From Alphaproteobacteria bacterium (GTDB lineage: Bacteria; Myxococcota_A; UBA796; UBA2385): 64,000 bases of DNA. This document shows positions 50,898 through 59,185 of this stretch, piece by piece. The DNA lies in assembly GCA_020632755.1 (NCBI GenBank), contig JACKEY010000016.1, forward strand, positions 58,173 through 122,172, given 5' to 3'. The first letter of the stretch is position 1. Each line of letters begins with the position of its first letter. Position numbers and translations under genes: made by a program. A model generated the notes under the pieces. It saw only the letters and a list, made by a program, of their open reading frames with translations. It had not been told where the DNA came from and made no database searches.

Positions 50898-51884
50898 ATG
50901 TCCGACCTGCTCCCGATCGGCGTGCTCGTGCCGACCCACCCGGGCCCCCCCGCCGACGCCCCCGCCGACCGACCCATCGGCCGCGCCGCCCTCGCCCTGC
51001 ACGCCGACGGCATCGACGCCGTGTTCGGCGACCGCGTCGTCGACGGCGTCCTGCACGGCCACGTCGCGCGACCGGGCCGCTGGGTGGCAGCCGCCGTGCC
51101 CGTCGCCGCCTTCTACGATCGCTTCCCCAGCCAGCGCCGCGCGGACGTGTTCGCCGACATCTGCCGCAACCTGGGCGGACGCCCGCTGGGGAACTCGCCG
51201 GACCTGACCGCGCTGTGCCGCGACAAGCTGCGCTGCCAGCGACGGCTGGAAGCGCCGCTCGCCGCCGCCGGGGTCGCTGTGCCCGACGTCATCGACGACC
51301 CGGCCGCCTTCGAAGACCGGCTCGCGGCCTGGGGGGCGGGCTTCCTCAAGCCCCGGTTCGGTGCGCTCGGCGCCGGCGTGCGGCGGGTCGTGCCCGGCGA
51401 TCCGCTGCCCGCGCGGGTCCGCGCCCTCCTCGACGACGACGAGCCCGCGCTGCTCCAGCGGGCCGTGCCGCCTCCCCCGGGCCTGGCCGGCCGCTCCGTC
51501 CGCGTCCTCGCCCAGCGGGCCCCGTCGGGCGCCTGGATCCAGGCCCCCGCCGTCGTGCGCGAGTCCGAAGACGACCCTGTCGTCAACGCGGCGCGCGGCG
51601 CGCGGGTCGCCCTCGGCGAAGACCTCCTCCCCCTCGATCAGCAAGACGCGCTGCGGCACGCCGTGGCCGCGGTCTGCGACGCCCTCTCCGACGACCCCCT
51701 CGCCCTCGAGCTCGGCGTGGACCTCGTCCTGGACCCGGACGGCCGCCCCTGGGTGATCGAGGTCAACTCCCGCCCCCGTGGGCGGCTCGAGAAGCTCGCC
51801 GCCGCCGACCCGGCCCGGTTCATGGCCCTGCACGTCGCCGCCTGCGCCCGGCCCGTGCGCACCCTGGCCGAGCGGGTAGGCTGA
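50898..51884 (+). CDS. ATP-grasp enzyme, YheC/YheD-like
   Basis: A 328-residue protein with an ATP-grasp fold: GFLKPRFGALGAGVRRV (ATP-binding loop), then LGVDLVLDPDGRPWVIEVN (Mg-binding end with the typical E-N pair). ATP-grasp proteins ligate a carboxylate to an amine or thiol; relatives in sporulating bacteria are endospore-coat-associated, but no such genes are here. TATCGG lies 6 bases before the ATG. Followed by a 6-base gap. Confidence 0.72.
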   Translation: MSDLLPIGVLVPTHPGPPADAPADRPIGRAALALHADGIDAVFGDRVVDGVLHGHVARPGRWVAAAVPVAAFYDRFPSQRRADVFADICRNLGGRPLGNSPDLTALCRDKLRCQRRLEAPLAAAGVAVPDVIDDPAAFEDRLAAWGAGFLKPRFGALGAGVRRVVPGDPLPARVRALLDDDEPALLQRAVPPPPGLAGRSVRVLAQRAPSGAWIQAPAVVRESEDDPVVNAARGARVALGEDLLPLDQQDALRHAVAAVCDALSDDPLALELGVDLVLDPDGRPWVIEVNSRPRGRLEKLAAADPARFMALHVAACARPVRTLAERVG

Positions 51885-51890
51885 GCCTTC

Positions 51891-52895
51891 GTGTCCTTCG
51901 TCCTCCCGATGCTGCTCCTCGCCTGCGGCCCCAAGCCGCCGCCGCCGCCCGCCGTGCGGCTCACGCCCGAAGTCGACGGGCTGCGCGGCGAGCTCGTGGC
52001 CGGCGGCCCGGCCAGCGACCGGGTGATCGGCGGCGACGCCGCCGCGTTGGTGCTGCTCTACGGCGGCGAGCTGCGGGGCGAGCTGGGGCCCTGCGGCTGC
52101 GACGAGCGCCCGCGCGGGGGCCTGGCCCGCATCGCCGCCTTCCGGGACGCCGTGGTGGCCGCCGCGGGCGACAGCCCCGTGATCACCGTCGACGGCGGCG
52201 GCTTCCTGGCCTTCCAGCCGGCGGTCGACGGGCGTCCGTCCAGCGGTCAGCATCGCCGCAACGTCCTGATGGGCCAGGCGATGGCGGTGCTGGCGCCCCA
52301 GGCCGTCAACCTGTCCTGGTCGGACGTCCTGGCCCTGGACACCCTGCCCGACGACCTCGAAGCCCCCGGGCTGCCGCTGGTCTCCGCCCACGTGAGCGGA
52401 CCGTCGGCCTGGCCGGTCGAGCCCTACGTCGTGGTGTCGACCCCGACGATGAACGTGGCGATCACCGGCATCACGTCGCGGGGACCGGCGTGGATGTCGC
52501 CGCAAGGCTGGACCTTCGCCGAGCCCGTCGCCGCGGTCGAGGCCCTCGAGCTGCACACCAAGGCCGAGCTCGTCGTGCTGCTGACCCACGGCGACGTCGA
52601 CGCGGCGCGGACCCTGGCCGAGCGCGGGGCCGTCGACGTCGTCATCGACACCGGCGACCACCGCAGCTTCGACGCGCCCTTCCGCGTCGGCGAGGCGATC
52701 TGGGTGCGCAGCCACGCCGAGACCCTGCGGATTGGCGAGCTGCGCCTGTTCGTCGACGAACCCGGGCTGCCGTTCGTGGACCGCGGCTTCGAGCGCAAGG
52801 TCGACCTGGACGACGCCATGCCCGAAGACCCCGCGCTCGCGGGGCGCGCCCGGGCCGCCGAGCTCGAGCTGGGGCGGCAGGAACGCTTCCGCTGA
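51891..52895 (+). CDS. UshA-like metallophosphatase lipoprotein
   Basis: A 334-residue lipoprotein (lipobox LLLAC). After a proline-rich spacer it contains GPCGCDERPRGGLARI, typical of periplasmic 5'-nucleotidase-like proteins of this kind, then VITVDGGGF and LTHGD, which fit the metallophosphoesterase fold. The Cys pair (CGC) may hold a metal or disulphide. Starts at GTG, 6 bases after the ATP-grasp gene. Confidence 0.68.
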   Translation: MSFVLPMLLLACGPKPPPPPAVRLTPEVDGLRGELVAGGPASDRVIGGDAAALVLLYGGELRGELGPCGCDERPRGGLARIAAFRDAVVAAAGDSPVITVDGGGFLAFQPAVDGRPSSGQHRRNVLMGQAMAVLAPQAVNLSWSDVLALDTLPDDLEAPGLPLVSAHVSGPSAWPVEPYVVVSTPTMNVAITGITSRGPAWMSPQGWTFAEPVAAVEALELHTKAELVVLLTHGDVDAARTLAERGAVDVVIDTGDHRSFDAPFRVGEAIWVRSHAETLRIGELRLFVDEPGLPFVDRGFERKVDLDDAMPEDPALAGRARAAELELGRQERFR

Positions 52896-52956
52896 CCGTG
52901 CCCGAGACGACGAAGCCCCCGCCGAGGCAGGGGCCGTGGTCGATGGAGCGGGGCGC

Positions 52957-53226
52957 CTACTGGGCCGGGAGCCCGTCGTCGCCGATCGCCTCGACCGGGC
53001 AGTTCTCCATCGCTTCGTAGCACTGGGCGAGCTCTTCTTCGCCTTCGGGCTGCTTGTAGCAGATGTCGTGATCCTCGTCGTCGCTCATCCGGAAGTTGTT
53101 CGGCGCCGCGTCGGAGCAGACCGAGCAGAGGATGCATTCCTTGTCGACGTAGAAGGAGACCTTCTTGCCGTCGACGGTGGATGCGCCGCCGATGTTGTCT
53201 TCCCAGATGTCGGTGGGGTCGGCCAC
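52957..53226 (-). CDS. Ferredoxin, single 4Fe-4S cluster
   Basis: An 89-residue acidic ferredoxin. C31, C34 and C37 with C76 in the CP motif bind one 4Fe-4S cluster; C56 and C69 are extra. It carries electrons in the cytoplasm; the partner is unknown. Starts at GTG with a ggagg site 5-6 bases away, unlike most first genes here. Transcribed divergently from def. Confidence 0.88.
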   Translation of the reverse strand: MADPTDIWEDNIGGASTVDGKKVSFYVDKECILCSVCSDAAPNNFRMSDDEDHDICYKQPEGEEELAQCYEAMENCPVEAIGDDGLPAQ

Positions 53227-53324
53227 GGGGCCCTCCAGGTGATTCAGGCCCGGCCTGTACCCGGCGAGGAGGGCGCTGGCAAGGGGCTCTCGCGCCCGTC
53301 CCTGTCCGGCCCGGGACCTGTGGT

Positions 53325-53330
53325 TACAGT
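53325..53330 (+). promoter_or_regulatory. -10-like box of def
   Basis: TACAGT ends exactly 6 bases before the ATG of def, placing the transcription start at the start codon. No ribosome site is visible, so def is probably translated from a leaderless mRNA. The -35 region (CTGTCC at 53302-53307) is weak. Confidence 0.5.
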
Positions 53331-53336
53331 CGCGCC

Positions 53337-53885
53337 ATGTCCATCCTCCGCGTCGCCCGCATGGGCCACCCCGTCCTGCGACGGGTCGCCGATCCCGTCC
53401 CCCCCGAGGAGATCTCCTCGGATCGCATCCAGCGTCTCGTCGACGATCTGCTCGACACGGTCGAGGAGTACGAAGGCGCCGGCCTCGCCGCGCCGCAGGT
53501 GCACGAGAGCGTCCGCGTCGTCGCCCTCACCCTGCCCGTCGCCGACGATGACGAAGACGAGGAGATGCAGGTCTGGATCAACCCGGTCCTGACCCCGCTG
53601 ACCGACGACCTCATCGGCAGCTACGAAGGCTGCCTGTCGGTGCCGGGGCTGCGCGGCTTCGTCGGCCGCCCGGGCCACATCCGGGTCCAGGCCCTCGACC
53701 GGTTCGGCCAGCGGATCGACCGCGAGCTGTCGGGCTTCGCGGCCATCGTCGCCCAGCACGAGTGCGACCACCTCGACGGCGTGCTCTACGTCGATCGCGT
53801 CGAGCCCGGCACGCTGGGCTTCGTCGAGGAGATGCGCCGCTACGGGGCCCCGCGGCCGACGGGCGCCGACGACGGGGAGGAGTGA
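53337..53885 (+). CDS. def: Peptide deformylase
   Basis: Removes the formyl group from the N-terminal methionine of new proteins. The 182-residue enzyme has all three motifs: GAGLAAPQ (47-54), EGCLS (97-101) and HECDH (141-145), with C99, H141 and H145 as metal ligands and E142 as the catalytic base. The ATG is 6 bases after the TACAGT box. Its stop overlaps the next gene (TGATG). A normal housekeeping enzyme. Confidence 0.96.
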   Translation: MSILRVARMGHPVLRRVADPVPPEEISSDRIQRLVDDLLDTVEEYEGAGLAAPQVHESVRVVALTLPVADDDEDEEMQVWINPVLTPLTDDLIGSYEGCLSVPGLRGFVGRPGHIRVQALDRFGQRIDRELSGFAAIVAQHECDHLDGVLYVDRVEPGTLGFVEEMRRYGAPRPTGADDGEE

Positions 53886-55156
53886 TGGGTTTCCTGGGCC
53901 GCCTGTTCGGCATGTACACCCCCGAAGAGCGGGTCGCCCGCGCGCGCGCCTTCCTGGAGAAGGGCGAGCCGAACGAAGCCCGCATCGAGCTGGAAGGCCT
54001 GGATCAGCCCGACGCGGTCGCGGTGCACGGGCAGGCCTGCGAGGCGCTGGTCCAGCTGAACCTGGACGAGGCCATCGCCCGGTTCACCGCCCAGGACGAA
54101 GACGGCGCCCGCGAGCACCTCGAGATGGCCCAGGCCTTCGGGGCCACCCGCGACCAGCTGCGCGAGGTGCGCCGCCAGGCCCGCGAGATCCGCGACGAGG
54201 AGCGCCGCCGGATCGAAGCCGAGCAGCCCGCCGAGGTCGTCGAGCAGGAGGGCGACGACCCGCTGTGGTCGCTGCCCCCGGGCGACCCGCGCGTGCGCTT
54301 CGCGATGCTGGTCGAGAGCTACCCGCCCGCGCTGCGCGAGCGGCTGGCGGCGCTGGGCAAGGACTTCGCCGCCGCCGTGCTGCTCAAGGAAGACGGCCAG
54401 GCCGCGCAGGCCTGGGACGCCCTGTCCGTCTGGGTGGAACAGGAACCCGCCGCCCGGCTGGAGCGCGCCAAGGCCGCGCTGGCCGCGAACCAGTGGGCCA
54501 AGGCGGCCAGCGACCTGGCCACCTTCGGCGACGCGCTCGGCCACCAGCGGGTCGGCGGGCTGCACACGTCGGTGACCCTGGCCCAGCTGTGGACCCGCAT
54601 GGGCCGGGTGGAAGACGCGCTCGAGCTGGTGACCACCGAGCTCGCTCGCGACCCCCAGGACCTGGCCTTGCGCGGCACGCACGCCCAGCTGCTCGAGGTG
54701 GCGGGCCGGCTGGAGGAAGCCGAGCGGGTCACCCAGCAGACGCTGGAACAGGCCCCCCGCGACATGGGCCTGTACCGGCTGCTCGGTCGCATCCGGCTGC
54801 GCCGCGACGACCGCATGGGCGCGATGCAGGCGCTGGAAGGGTCGCTGCGGGTCGGGAAGTGCGAGACCCCCGGCAAGTGCGGCTACCAGCCGCCGGATCC
54901 CGACGCGCTGCGCATGCTGGCCCGCCTGTACCTGGAAGACCGCATCGATCCCAAGCGGGCGCGGCAGCTGCTGGAGCTGCTGGGTGCCGTCGCGCAGCAG
55001 CCGACCTGGGACGACGCCTACCTGGCGGCGCTCCAGGCCCGCAACGACGGGCAGGACACCACCCAGCTGGTCACCGAGCTGCGGGCCCAGGTCGGGCCTG
55101 GGGACCCCCGCCGCGCGCTGGTCGATCAGGCCTTCGCGGCGCAGCTCACGGGCTGA
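53885..55156 (+). CDS. TPR-repeat protein
   Basis: A 423-residue cytoplasmic protein with several helical TPR units, for example RARAFLEKGEPNEARIELEG and GRLEEAERVTQQTLEQAP. A charged stretch EIRDEERRRIEAEQP lies in the first third. A later segment has two CxxxxKC-like cysteines (GKCETPGKCGY) that may bind metal. The ATG overlaps the def stop, so it is co-translated. The binding partner is unknown. Confidence 0.7.
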   Translation: MGFLGRLFGMYTPEERVARARAFLEKGEPNEARIELEGLDQPDAVAVHGQACEALVQLNLDEAIARFTAQDEDGAREHLEMAQAFGATRDQLREVRRQAREIRDEERRRIEAEQPAEVVEQEGDDPLWSLPPGDPRVRFAMLVESYPPALRERLAALGKDFAAAVLLKEDGQAAQAWDALSVWVEQEPAARLERAKAALAANQWAKAASDLATFGDALGHQRVGGLHTSVTLAQLWTRMGRVEDALELVTTELARDPQDLALRGTHAQLLEVAGRLEEAERVTQQTLEQAPRDMGLYRLLGRIRLRRDDRMGAMQALEGSLRVGKCETPGKCGYQPPDPDALRMLARLYLEDRIDPKRARQLLELLGAVAQQPTWDDAYLAALQARNDGQDTTQLVTELRAQVGPGDPRRALVDQAFAAQLTG

Positions 55157-56558
55157 CGGCGGCGTCGCAGCCGCCGGCGTCGCAGACGAAGCTCGCGCCC
55201 GCCCCGAAGCGCCAGCTGTCGCCGCTCTCGTAGCGGACGTCGGCGCCGTCGTTGTCGTCGGCGCCGGTGCCCCAGTCCACGCCGATGCTGGTGAGCGCGG
55301 CGTCGTCGGACAGGAAGGCCCCTTCGTTGGCGCCGTTGTCGACCACAGCACCCCCGTCGATGGTCAGGTGGTTCCGGCCTTCGACGTAGATGCCGCCCCC
55401 CGTGGCCGCCTGGTTGCCCGCGACGTACACGTCGACCAGCACCGCGTCGCCGCGCACGTAGACGCCGCCGGCCCAGGCGCGCGACTCGTTGTCCACGATG
55501 CGCCCGCCGATCCAGGTCGCGTCGTCCAGCTCGATGCCGCCGCCGAAGCCGCTCTCCCCGCCGTTGTCGTGGATCTCCGTGTCCGCGTCGGCGGTGACCA
55601 GGCTGCGGCTGCCGACGGAGACGCCGCCGGCGCCGCTGTCCCCGCCGCGGTTGCCGTGGATCTGCACCCGCTCCAGGGTCACGGTGCTGTCGGCCGCGAT
55701 GGCCACGGCGGCGTTGTCGGAGCCGCCGCTGCAGTCCGAGACCTCGACGTCGACCAGGGCGACCGCGCCGCCGCCGTCGGTGTCGATGACCACGCCGCCT
55801 TCGGGGCAGCCGTGGATCCAGCTGTCGCGCAGCTCGACGCTGCCGGTCGTGGCGATGTCCAGGCAGTCGCGGCTGGTCGTGCCGGCGGTGATCTCCAGGC
55901 CGACGAGCTCGACCGTGTCGGCGCGCACCCGCAGGCCGTCCGATGTGTCGGCCACCAGGACGGCGCTGCCGAGCGCGCCGATGGCCCGCACGATGCCGTC
56001 GGCGTGAACGGTGTGGGCGCCGCGGTGCTCGCCCTCGCAGACATCCACCGTGTCGCCGTCGACGGCGGCGGCGAGCGCGGCCTCGAGGGTGTCGTAGGCG
56101 GTGTCCCCGATGCGGGCGCCGCCGGCCGGCGCCGTGTCCGGGTCGCAGTCGTTGTCGATGCCGTCGCAGGCGATCTCGACCGCGCTCGGGTGCACGTCCG
56201 GGTCGTCGTCGTCGCAGTCCAGCCGGGACAGGACGTAGCCGTCGGGGGCGTCGCAGGCCTGCTCCGACACGGCCGGGTCGCCGTGGCCGTCGCCGTCGGC
56301 GTCCCGATACCAATTCGCCGCGTCGGCCGCGCCTTCGTCGATGTCGCCGTCGCAGTCGTCATCGGCGCCGTTGCAGCGCTCCTCCGCCCCGGGGAACACG
56401 GCCGGGTCGTCGTCGTCGCAGTCCTCTCCCGCGGGCGACCCGTCCCCGTCGGCGTCGAGGGGGGCGCCGGAGTCGTCGGGGGTCAGCTTGCCGCCGGTGT
56501 CGTCCGCCGCCGGGTCCTTGTCGCCGCAGGCCAGGAGGAGGAGGGAGAGGAGGAGCAT
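55146..56558 (-). CDS. MopE-type metal-binding, right-handed beta-helix lipoprotein
   Basis: A 470-residue lipoprotein (lipobox LLLAC) with two DGDG...DCDDDDPxVxPGAxExCNGxDDDCDG-type units (about residues 28-125), known from MopE-like copper- or calcium-binding proteins. A parallel beta-helix domain with repeated short strands (VELRDSWIHGCPEGG) follows. It is likely displayed on the cell surface. TATCAT, close to a consensus -10, lies 6 bases before the ATG. The 3' end overlaps the TPR gene by 11 bases. Confidence 0.8.
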   Translation of the reverse strand: MLLLSLLLLACGDKDPAADDTGGKLTPDDSGAPLDADGDGSPAGEDCDDDDPAVFPGAEERCNGADDDCDGDIDEGAADAANWYRDADGDGHGDPAVSEQACDAPDGYVLSRLDCDDDDPDVHPSAVEIACDGIDNDCDPDTAPAGGARIGDTAYDTLEAALAAAVDGDTVDVCEGEHRGAHTVHADGIVRAIGALGSAVLVADTSDGLRVRADTVELVGLEITAGTTSRDCLDIATTGSVELRDSWIHGCPEGGVVIDTDGGGAVALVDVEVSDCSGGSDNAAVAIAADSTVTLERVQIHGNRGGDSGAGGVSVGSRSLVTADADTEIHDNGGESGFGGGIELDDATWIGGRIVDNESRAWAGGVYVRGDAVLVDVYVAGNQAATGGGIYVEGRNHLTIDGGAVVDNGANEGAFLSDDAALTSIGVDWGTGADDNDGADVRYESGDSWRFGAGASFVCDAGGCDAAVSP

Positions 56559-56564
56559 GCGGGG

Positions 56565-56570
56565 ATGATA
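56565..56570 (-). promoter_or_regulatory. -10 box of the MopE-type lipoprotein gene
   Basis: TATCAT (read on the minus strand, 56570 to 56565) has five of six consensus bases and ends exactly 6 bases before the ATG. This is the best example of the leaderless pattern in the window; no ribosome site fits between. Confidence 0.55.
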
Positions 56571-56584
56571 GCCCCGGGCCGCGG

Positions 56585-57250
56585 TCACTCCTCGCCGAGT
56601 CCCAGGCGGGCCCGGCGGCCCGCGCGGGCATGGTCCTCGCGGTCGATCCAGCCGTCGAGCCAGGCGGTCTGCACCGCGGCGTCCAGGTCGCCGGGACCCG
56701 GGAGCGTCTGGCGCTTCCGCTCGGTCACCCGCTGCAGCACGCAGGCGGCGGCGACGCTCACGTTCAGCGACTCGGTCAGGCCGCGCATCGGCACGCAGAC
56801 CGCGCCGTCGGCCAGGGCCCTCGCCTCGTCGCTCACCCCGGACAGCTCGCTGCCGAACAGGATGGCCACCTTGCCTTCGACCGGCAGCGTGTCCGGCGAC
56901 CAGGCGTCGGCGGCCAGGTCGGCCACGTAGATCCGGAAGCCCTGGGCCCGCAGCGCGTCGATGGCCGGCGGCAGGGTCGGGTGCATGTGCACGTCCAGCC
57001 AGCGCTCGGCGCCGCGGGCCGCGCCCTTGCTGGGTCGGAAGGGCCCGGTGACCAGGTGGACCTGGTGCACGCCGAAGCACTCGCAGGACCGCAGGATGGC
57101 GCTGGTGTTGTGCCGGCGGTGCACGGCTTCGGTGATGACGGCCACCGACGACAGCCGCCGGGCCAGCGCCTCGCGCCAGCGCTCGACCCGGTCGTCGTTG
57201 ATGAACGGCGAAGCCGGGAGGTCGGGTGCGGCATCGGGGCGATCGGACAT
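56585..57250 (-). CDS. SpoU/TrmH-family RNA 2'-O-methyltransferase
   Basis: A 221-residue SPOUT methyltransferase. It carries RRHNTSAILRSCECFG (motif 1, catalytic Arg and Asn), ILFGSELSGVSDEA (motif 2) and VPMRGLTESLNVSVAAA (motif 3, SAM knot). The likely substrate is a tRNA such as Gm18 (TrmH-type); rRNA cannot be excluded. Start ATG 57250 is preferred over an upstream in-frame codon at 57307 that would run into the divergent thioredoxin gene. Confidence 0.9.
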   Translation of the reverse strand: MSDRPDAAPDLPASPFINDDRVERWREALARRLSSVAVITEAVHRRHNTSAILRSCECFGVHQVHLVTGPFRPSKGAARGAERWLDVHMHPTLPPAIDALRAQGFRIYVADLAADAWSPDTLPVEGKVAILFGSELSGVSDEARALADGAVCVPMRGLTESLNVSVAAACVLQRVTERKRQTLPGPGDLDAAVQTAWLDGWIDREDHARAGRRARLGLGEE

Positions 57251-57293
57251 GCGGACGGTTAGCGCGACCCGTGCGGGAGCGCCCGGGACCGCG

Positions 57294-57299
57294 TAGGGT
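57294..57299 (+). promoter_or_regulatory. -10-like box of the thioredoxin-like gene
   Basis: TAGGGT ends exactly 6 bases before the ATG at 57306, leaving no room for a leader or ribosome site. Confidence 0.4.
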
Positions 57300-57305
57300 G
57301 GAGCC

Positions 57306-57797
57306 ATGCAGCGCTGGATGAAGGACTACGCCATCGTCGGCGCCATCGCGGTCGCGGTGGTCGCCTGGTTCGCCACGCGGCCGGGCACGCCAGCCATCGA
57401 AGGCGACGCCCCGCCCATCTCGCTGACCCGCACCGACGGCCAGGCCTTCGACCTGGCGTCCGAAGCCGGCCACCCCGTGCTGCTGGTGTTCTGGGCCGAG
57501 TGGTGCGGCGCCTGCAAGAGCCAGATCGACGACCTGAACCAGCTGCAGGCCGAGCGCCCCGACGTCACCATCATCGGGCTGGCCGTCGACAGCGGCAACG
57601 AAGCCCGGGTCAAGGCCCAGTCCCAGCGGTTCGGCATCGAGTTCCCGGTCGCGGTCGCCGACGACGGCATCGCCAGCGCCTACGAGGTCACCGCCCTGCC
57701 GACCAACGTCTTCGTCGGCGCCGACGGCGACGTGCACGACGTCGTGGTCGGCGCGCTGGACCTGGGGGCCTTCAAGCGGCGGTTGCCGGAGAGTTGA
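57306..57797 (+). CDS. TlpA-like thioredoxin-fold protein
   Basis: A 163-residue protein with an N-terminal membrane anchor (about residues 8-23) and a periplasmic thioredoxin domain with active site WCGAC (66-70) and cis-Pro loop ALPTN. It probably reduces or rearranges disulphides, for example in cytochrome c or copper-site maturation. A link to the cbb3 operon is possible but not shown. Confidence 0.88.
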   Translation: MQRWMKDYAIVGAIAVAVVAWFATRPGTPAIEGDAPPISLTRTDGQAFDLASEAGHPVLLVFWAEWCGACKSQIDDLNQLQAERPDVTIIGLAVDSGNEARVKAQSQRFGIEFPVAVADDGIASAYEVTALPTNVFVGADGDVHDVVVGALDLGAFKRRLPES

Positions 57798-57823
57798 TCC
57801 CCGGCTGGCTTCGCGGGTAGTGT
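57794..57823 (+). promoter_or_regulatory. Candidate sigma-70 promoter for the poly-G gene
   Basis: TTGATC (57794-57799) and TAGTGT (57818-57823) are separated by 18 bases. They overlap the end of the thioredoxin gene. Unlike most promoters here, this one is followed by a 55-60 base leader and a good ribosome site (aggag, 57874-57878) before ATG 57885. Confidence 0.5.
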
Positions 57824-57884
57824 ACGGGCGCGCCAGCGTTGTTGCCCGGCGCTTTCCAAGAACCCGTTGACCCAGGAGAGTCCG

Positions 57885-58689
57885 ATGCACGGACTGCTTC
57901 TCGCCATGCTCGTGGGGGGGGGGGGGGGGTGACGCTGTCGCCTCGACCTACCTCTGTGGACTGACCCAGACCGAAGTCGAAGATCTGTTCGACGACTACG
58001 GCACCTCTCTCACCTTCCAGGACGCAGTGCCCTACATCGGGGTGCCCTTCGACTGTGGCGCCTACGGCGATCTCTGCGAGATGGTGGGCCCGGCGCGCGC
58101 GCAGGCCTTTGTCTGCGACCGGTGGGACGACCTGCGTGACGGCAAGACGGAGTCGGCCATTCTCGCCGATGCGCCCGGAGAGCTGGAAGACTACGTCGAG
58201 GAGTGGTTCGACGCGCGGTTCCCGGACGGGGTGCCGGGCGGACACGCGTGGTTCGGCGTCTTTACGTCGGATGGTGGCTCTCCGACGTCGAGCTGCGTGG
58301 CCAAGAAGTGGACGAGCAAGACGGTCGACTCGGGCCAGGTCCGGCTTCGCGGGCGCTCGTACAGCACGGACATGTTGGTCTACAAGGAGATCGGGGCCAG
58401 CTCAACGGTGCTGGAAGATGTCACGATGCCGTGGGGCACGCTCTGGGTCACCTCCGGCCCGTCTCCCGTCGAGACCCACAACACCTACAAGGACAAGAGC
58501 ACCGGGGCGACCTGTGACACGAACAGCGACGCCGACACGGGCAAGGCCAAGCGGAGCCTGAACAGCCTGTTCGGCAAGCCGCCCGACAAGGTCCTGGGGG
58601 ATGCGGAAGGGAACTACTACCTCGAGGACGTCGAGTTCCCTCACGTCTACACCTGCAAGGAAGCCGGCTGGGATGCGGACTGCTCCTGA
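57885..58689 (+). pseudogene. Secreted Cys-rich protein gene, out of frame at a 16-G tract
   Basis: The ATG at 57885, with its ribosome site, begins a signal peptide (MHGLLLAMLVGG) that runs into 16 Gs (57914-57929) and stops at TGA 57930. With 15 Gs (or 18) it would continue as GGDAVASTYLCGLTQTEV into the long frame ending at 58689, giving about 267 residues with many Cys. The intact part begins with an alternative GTG at 58027. The gene is either phase-variable, recently broken, or miscalled at the tract. No family recognised. Base use is less GC-biased than in its neighbours. Confidence 0.75.
57914..57929 (+). repeat. Poly-G tract of 16 bases
   Basis: Sixteen consecutive Gs inside the hydrophobic core of a signal peptide. 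Homopolymers of this length change length often during replication. Frame is restored if one G is lost. No comparable run occurs elsewhere in the window. Confidence 0.95.
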
Positions 58690-59185
58690 GCTCGTCCGGC
58701 GGCGCCAGCGCGGGGGCTCCCTCGCGCTGGCGCTCCTGCTGCTGCCGACCCCGGGCTGCCAGCCAGAGCGCGGCTGTTGGGAGTCGACCCTCTGGGTTCG
58801 CTACACAGTCGATCCGGTGCTGTACCAGGATGTCGCGCAGGTCGCGGGGGTCTTCGTCCGTGACGATTGGGACTACGCTGACCCGTCCTTCTACACAGAA
58901 GGGGAGAATTGGATCGTCCAAGCCATCGAGGAGGACGGCTTCCTGCGCAGTACCATCTCTGGCCATGGCGGCGAGATGGGGACTTTCATCACCTGGTACG
59001 ACCTCGACCTCGACGACTTCGAGGGCCTCGACCTGGCGGACCGCCACCTCGCCCGCCCCGACCCCTGGGACCCCCAGTGGTCCCACCGCATGATCCTGCA
59101 GGAGTGCGGCGCACAGGTCATCGACGTTCACTTCGACGTGGACAGCATTCCCGAGCCGCGGGACAGTGACCCGTGGGCGGAGTGA
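58673..59185 (+). CDS. Lipoprotein of unknown function downstream of the poly-G gene
   Basis: A 170-residue lipoprotein (lipobox PTPGC), start ATG 58673, overlapping the preceding gene by 17 bases. The mature part is acidic and Trp/Tyr-rich (FVRDDWDYADPSFYTEGENW). Codon use, like that of its neighbour, includes more A/T-ending codons than is usual here. The two probably form an operon and were perhaps gained together. No domain recognised. Confidence 0.6.
   Translation: MRTAPELVRRRQRGGSLALALLLLPTPGCQPERGCWESTLWVRYTVDPVLYQDVAQVAGVFVRDDWDYADPSFYTEGENWIVQAIEEDGFLRSTISGHGGEMGTFITWYDLDLDDFEGLDLADRHLARPDPWDPQWSHRMILQECGAQVIDVHFDVDSIPEPRDSDPWAE

Noticed and set aside
52957..53226. Ferredoxin as part of an oxidoreductase operon with the 5'-nucleotidase-like gene
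   Set aside because: It is on the opposite strand with its own ribosome site and no redox partner nearby.
57914..57929. Poly-G as a pure sequencing dark-cycle artefact
   Set aside because: Not fully excluded, but the run sits between a signal peptide start and a fitting downstream frame, which an artefact would not produce; the exact length remains uncertain.
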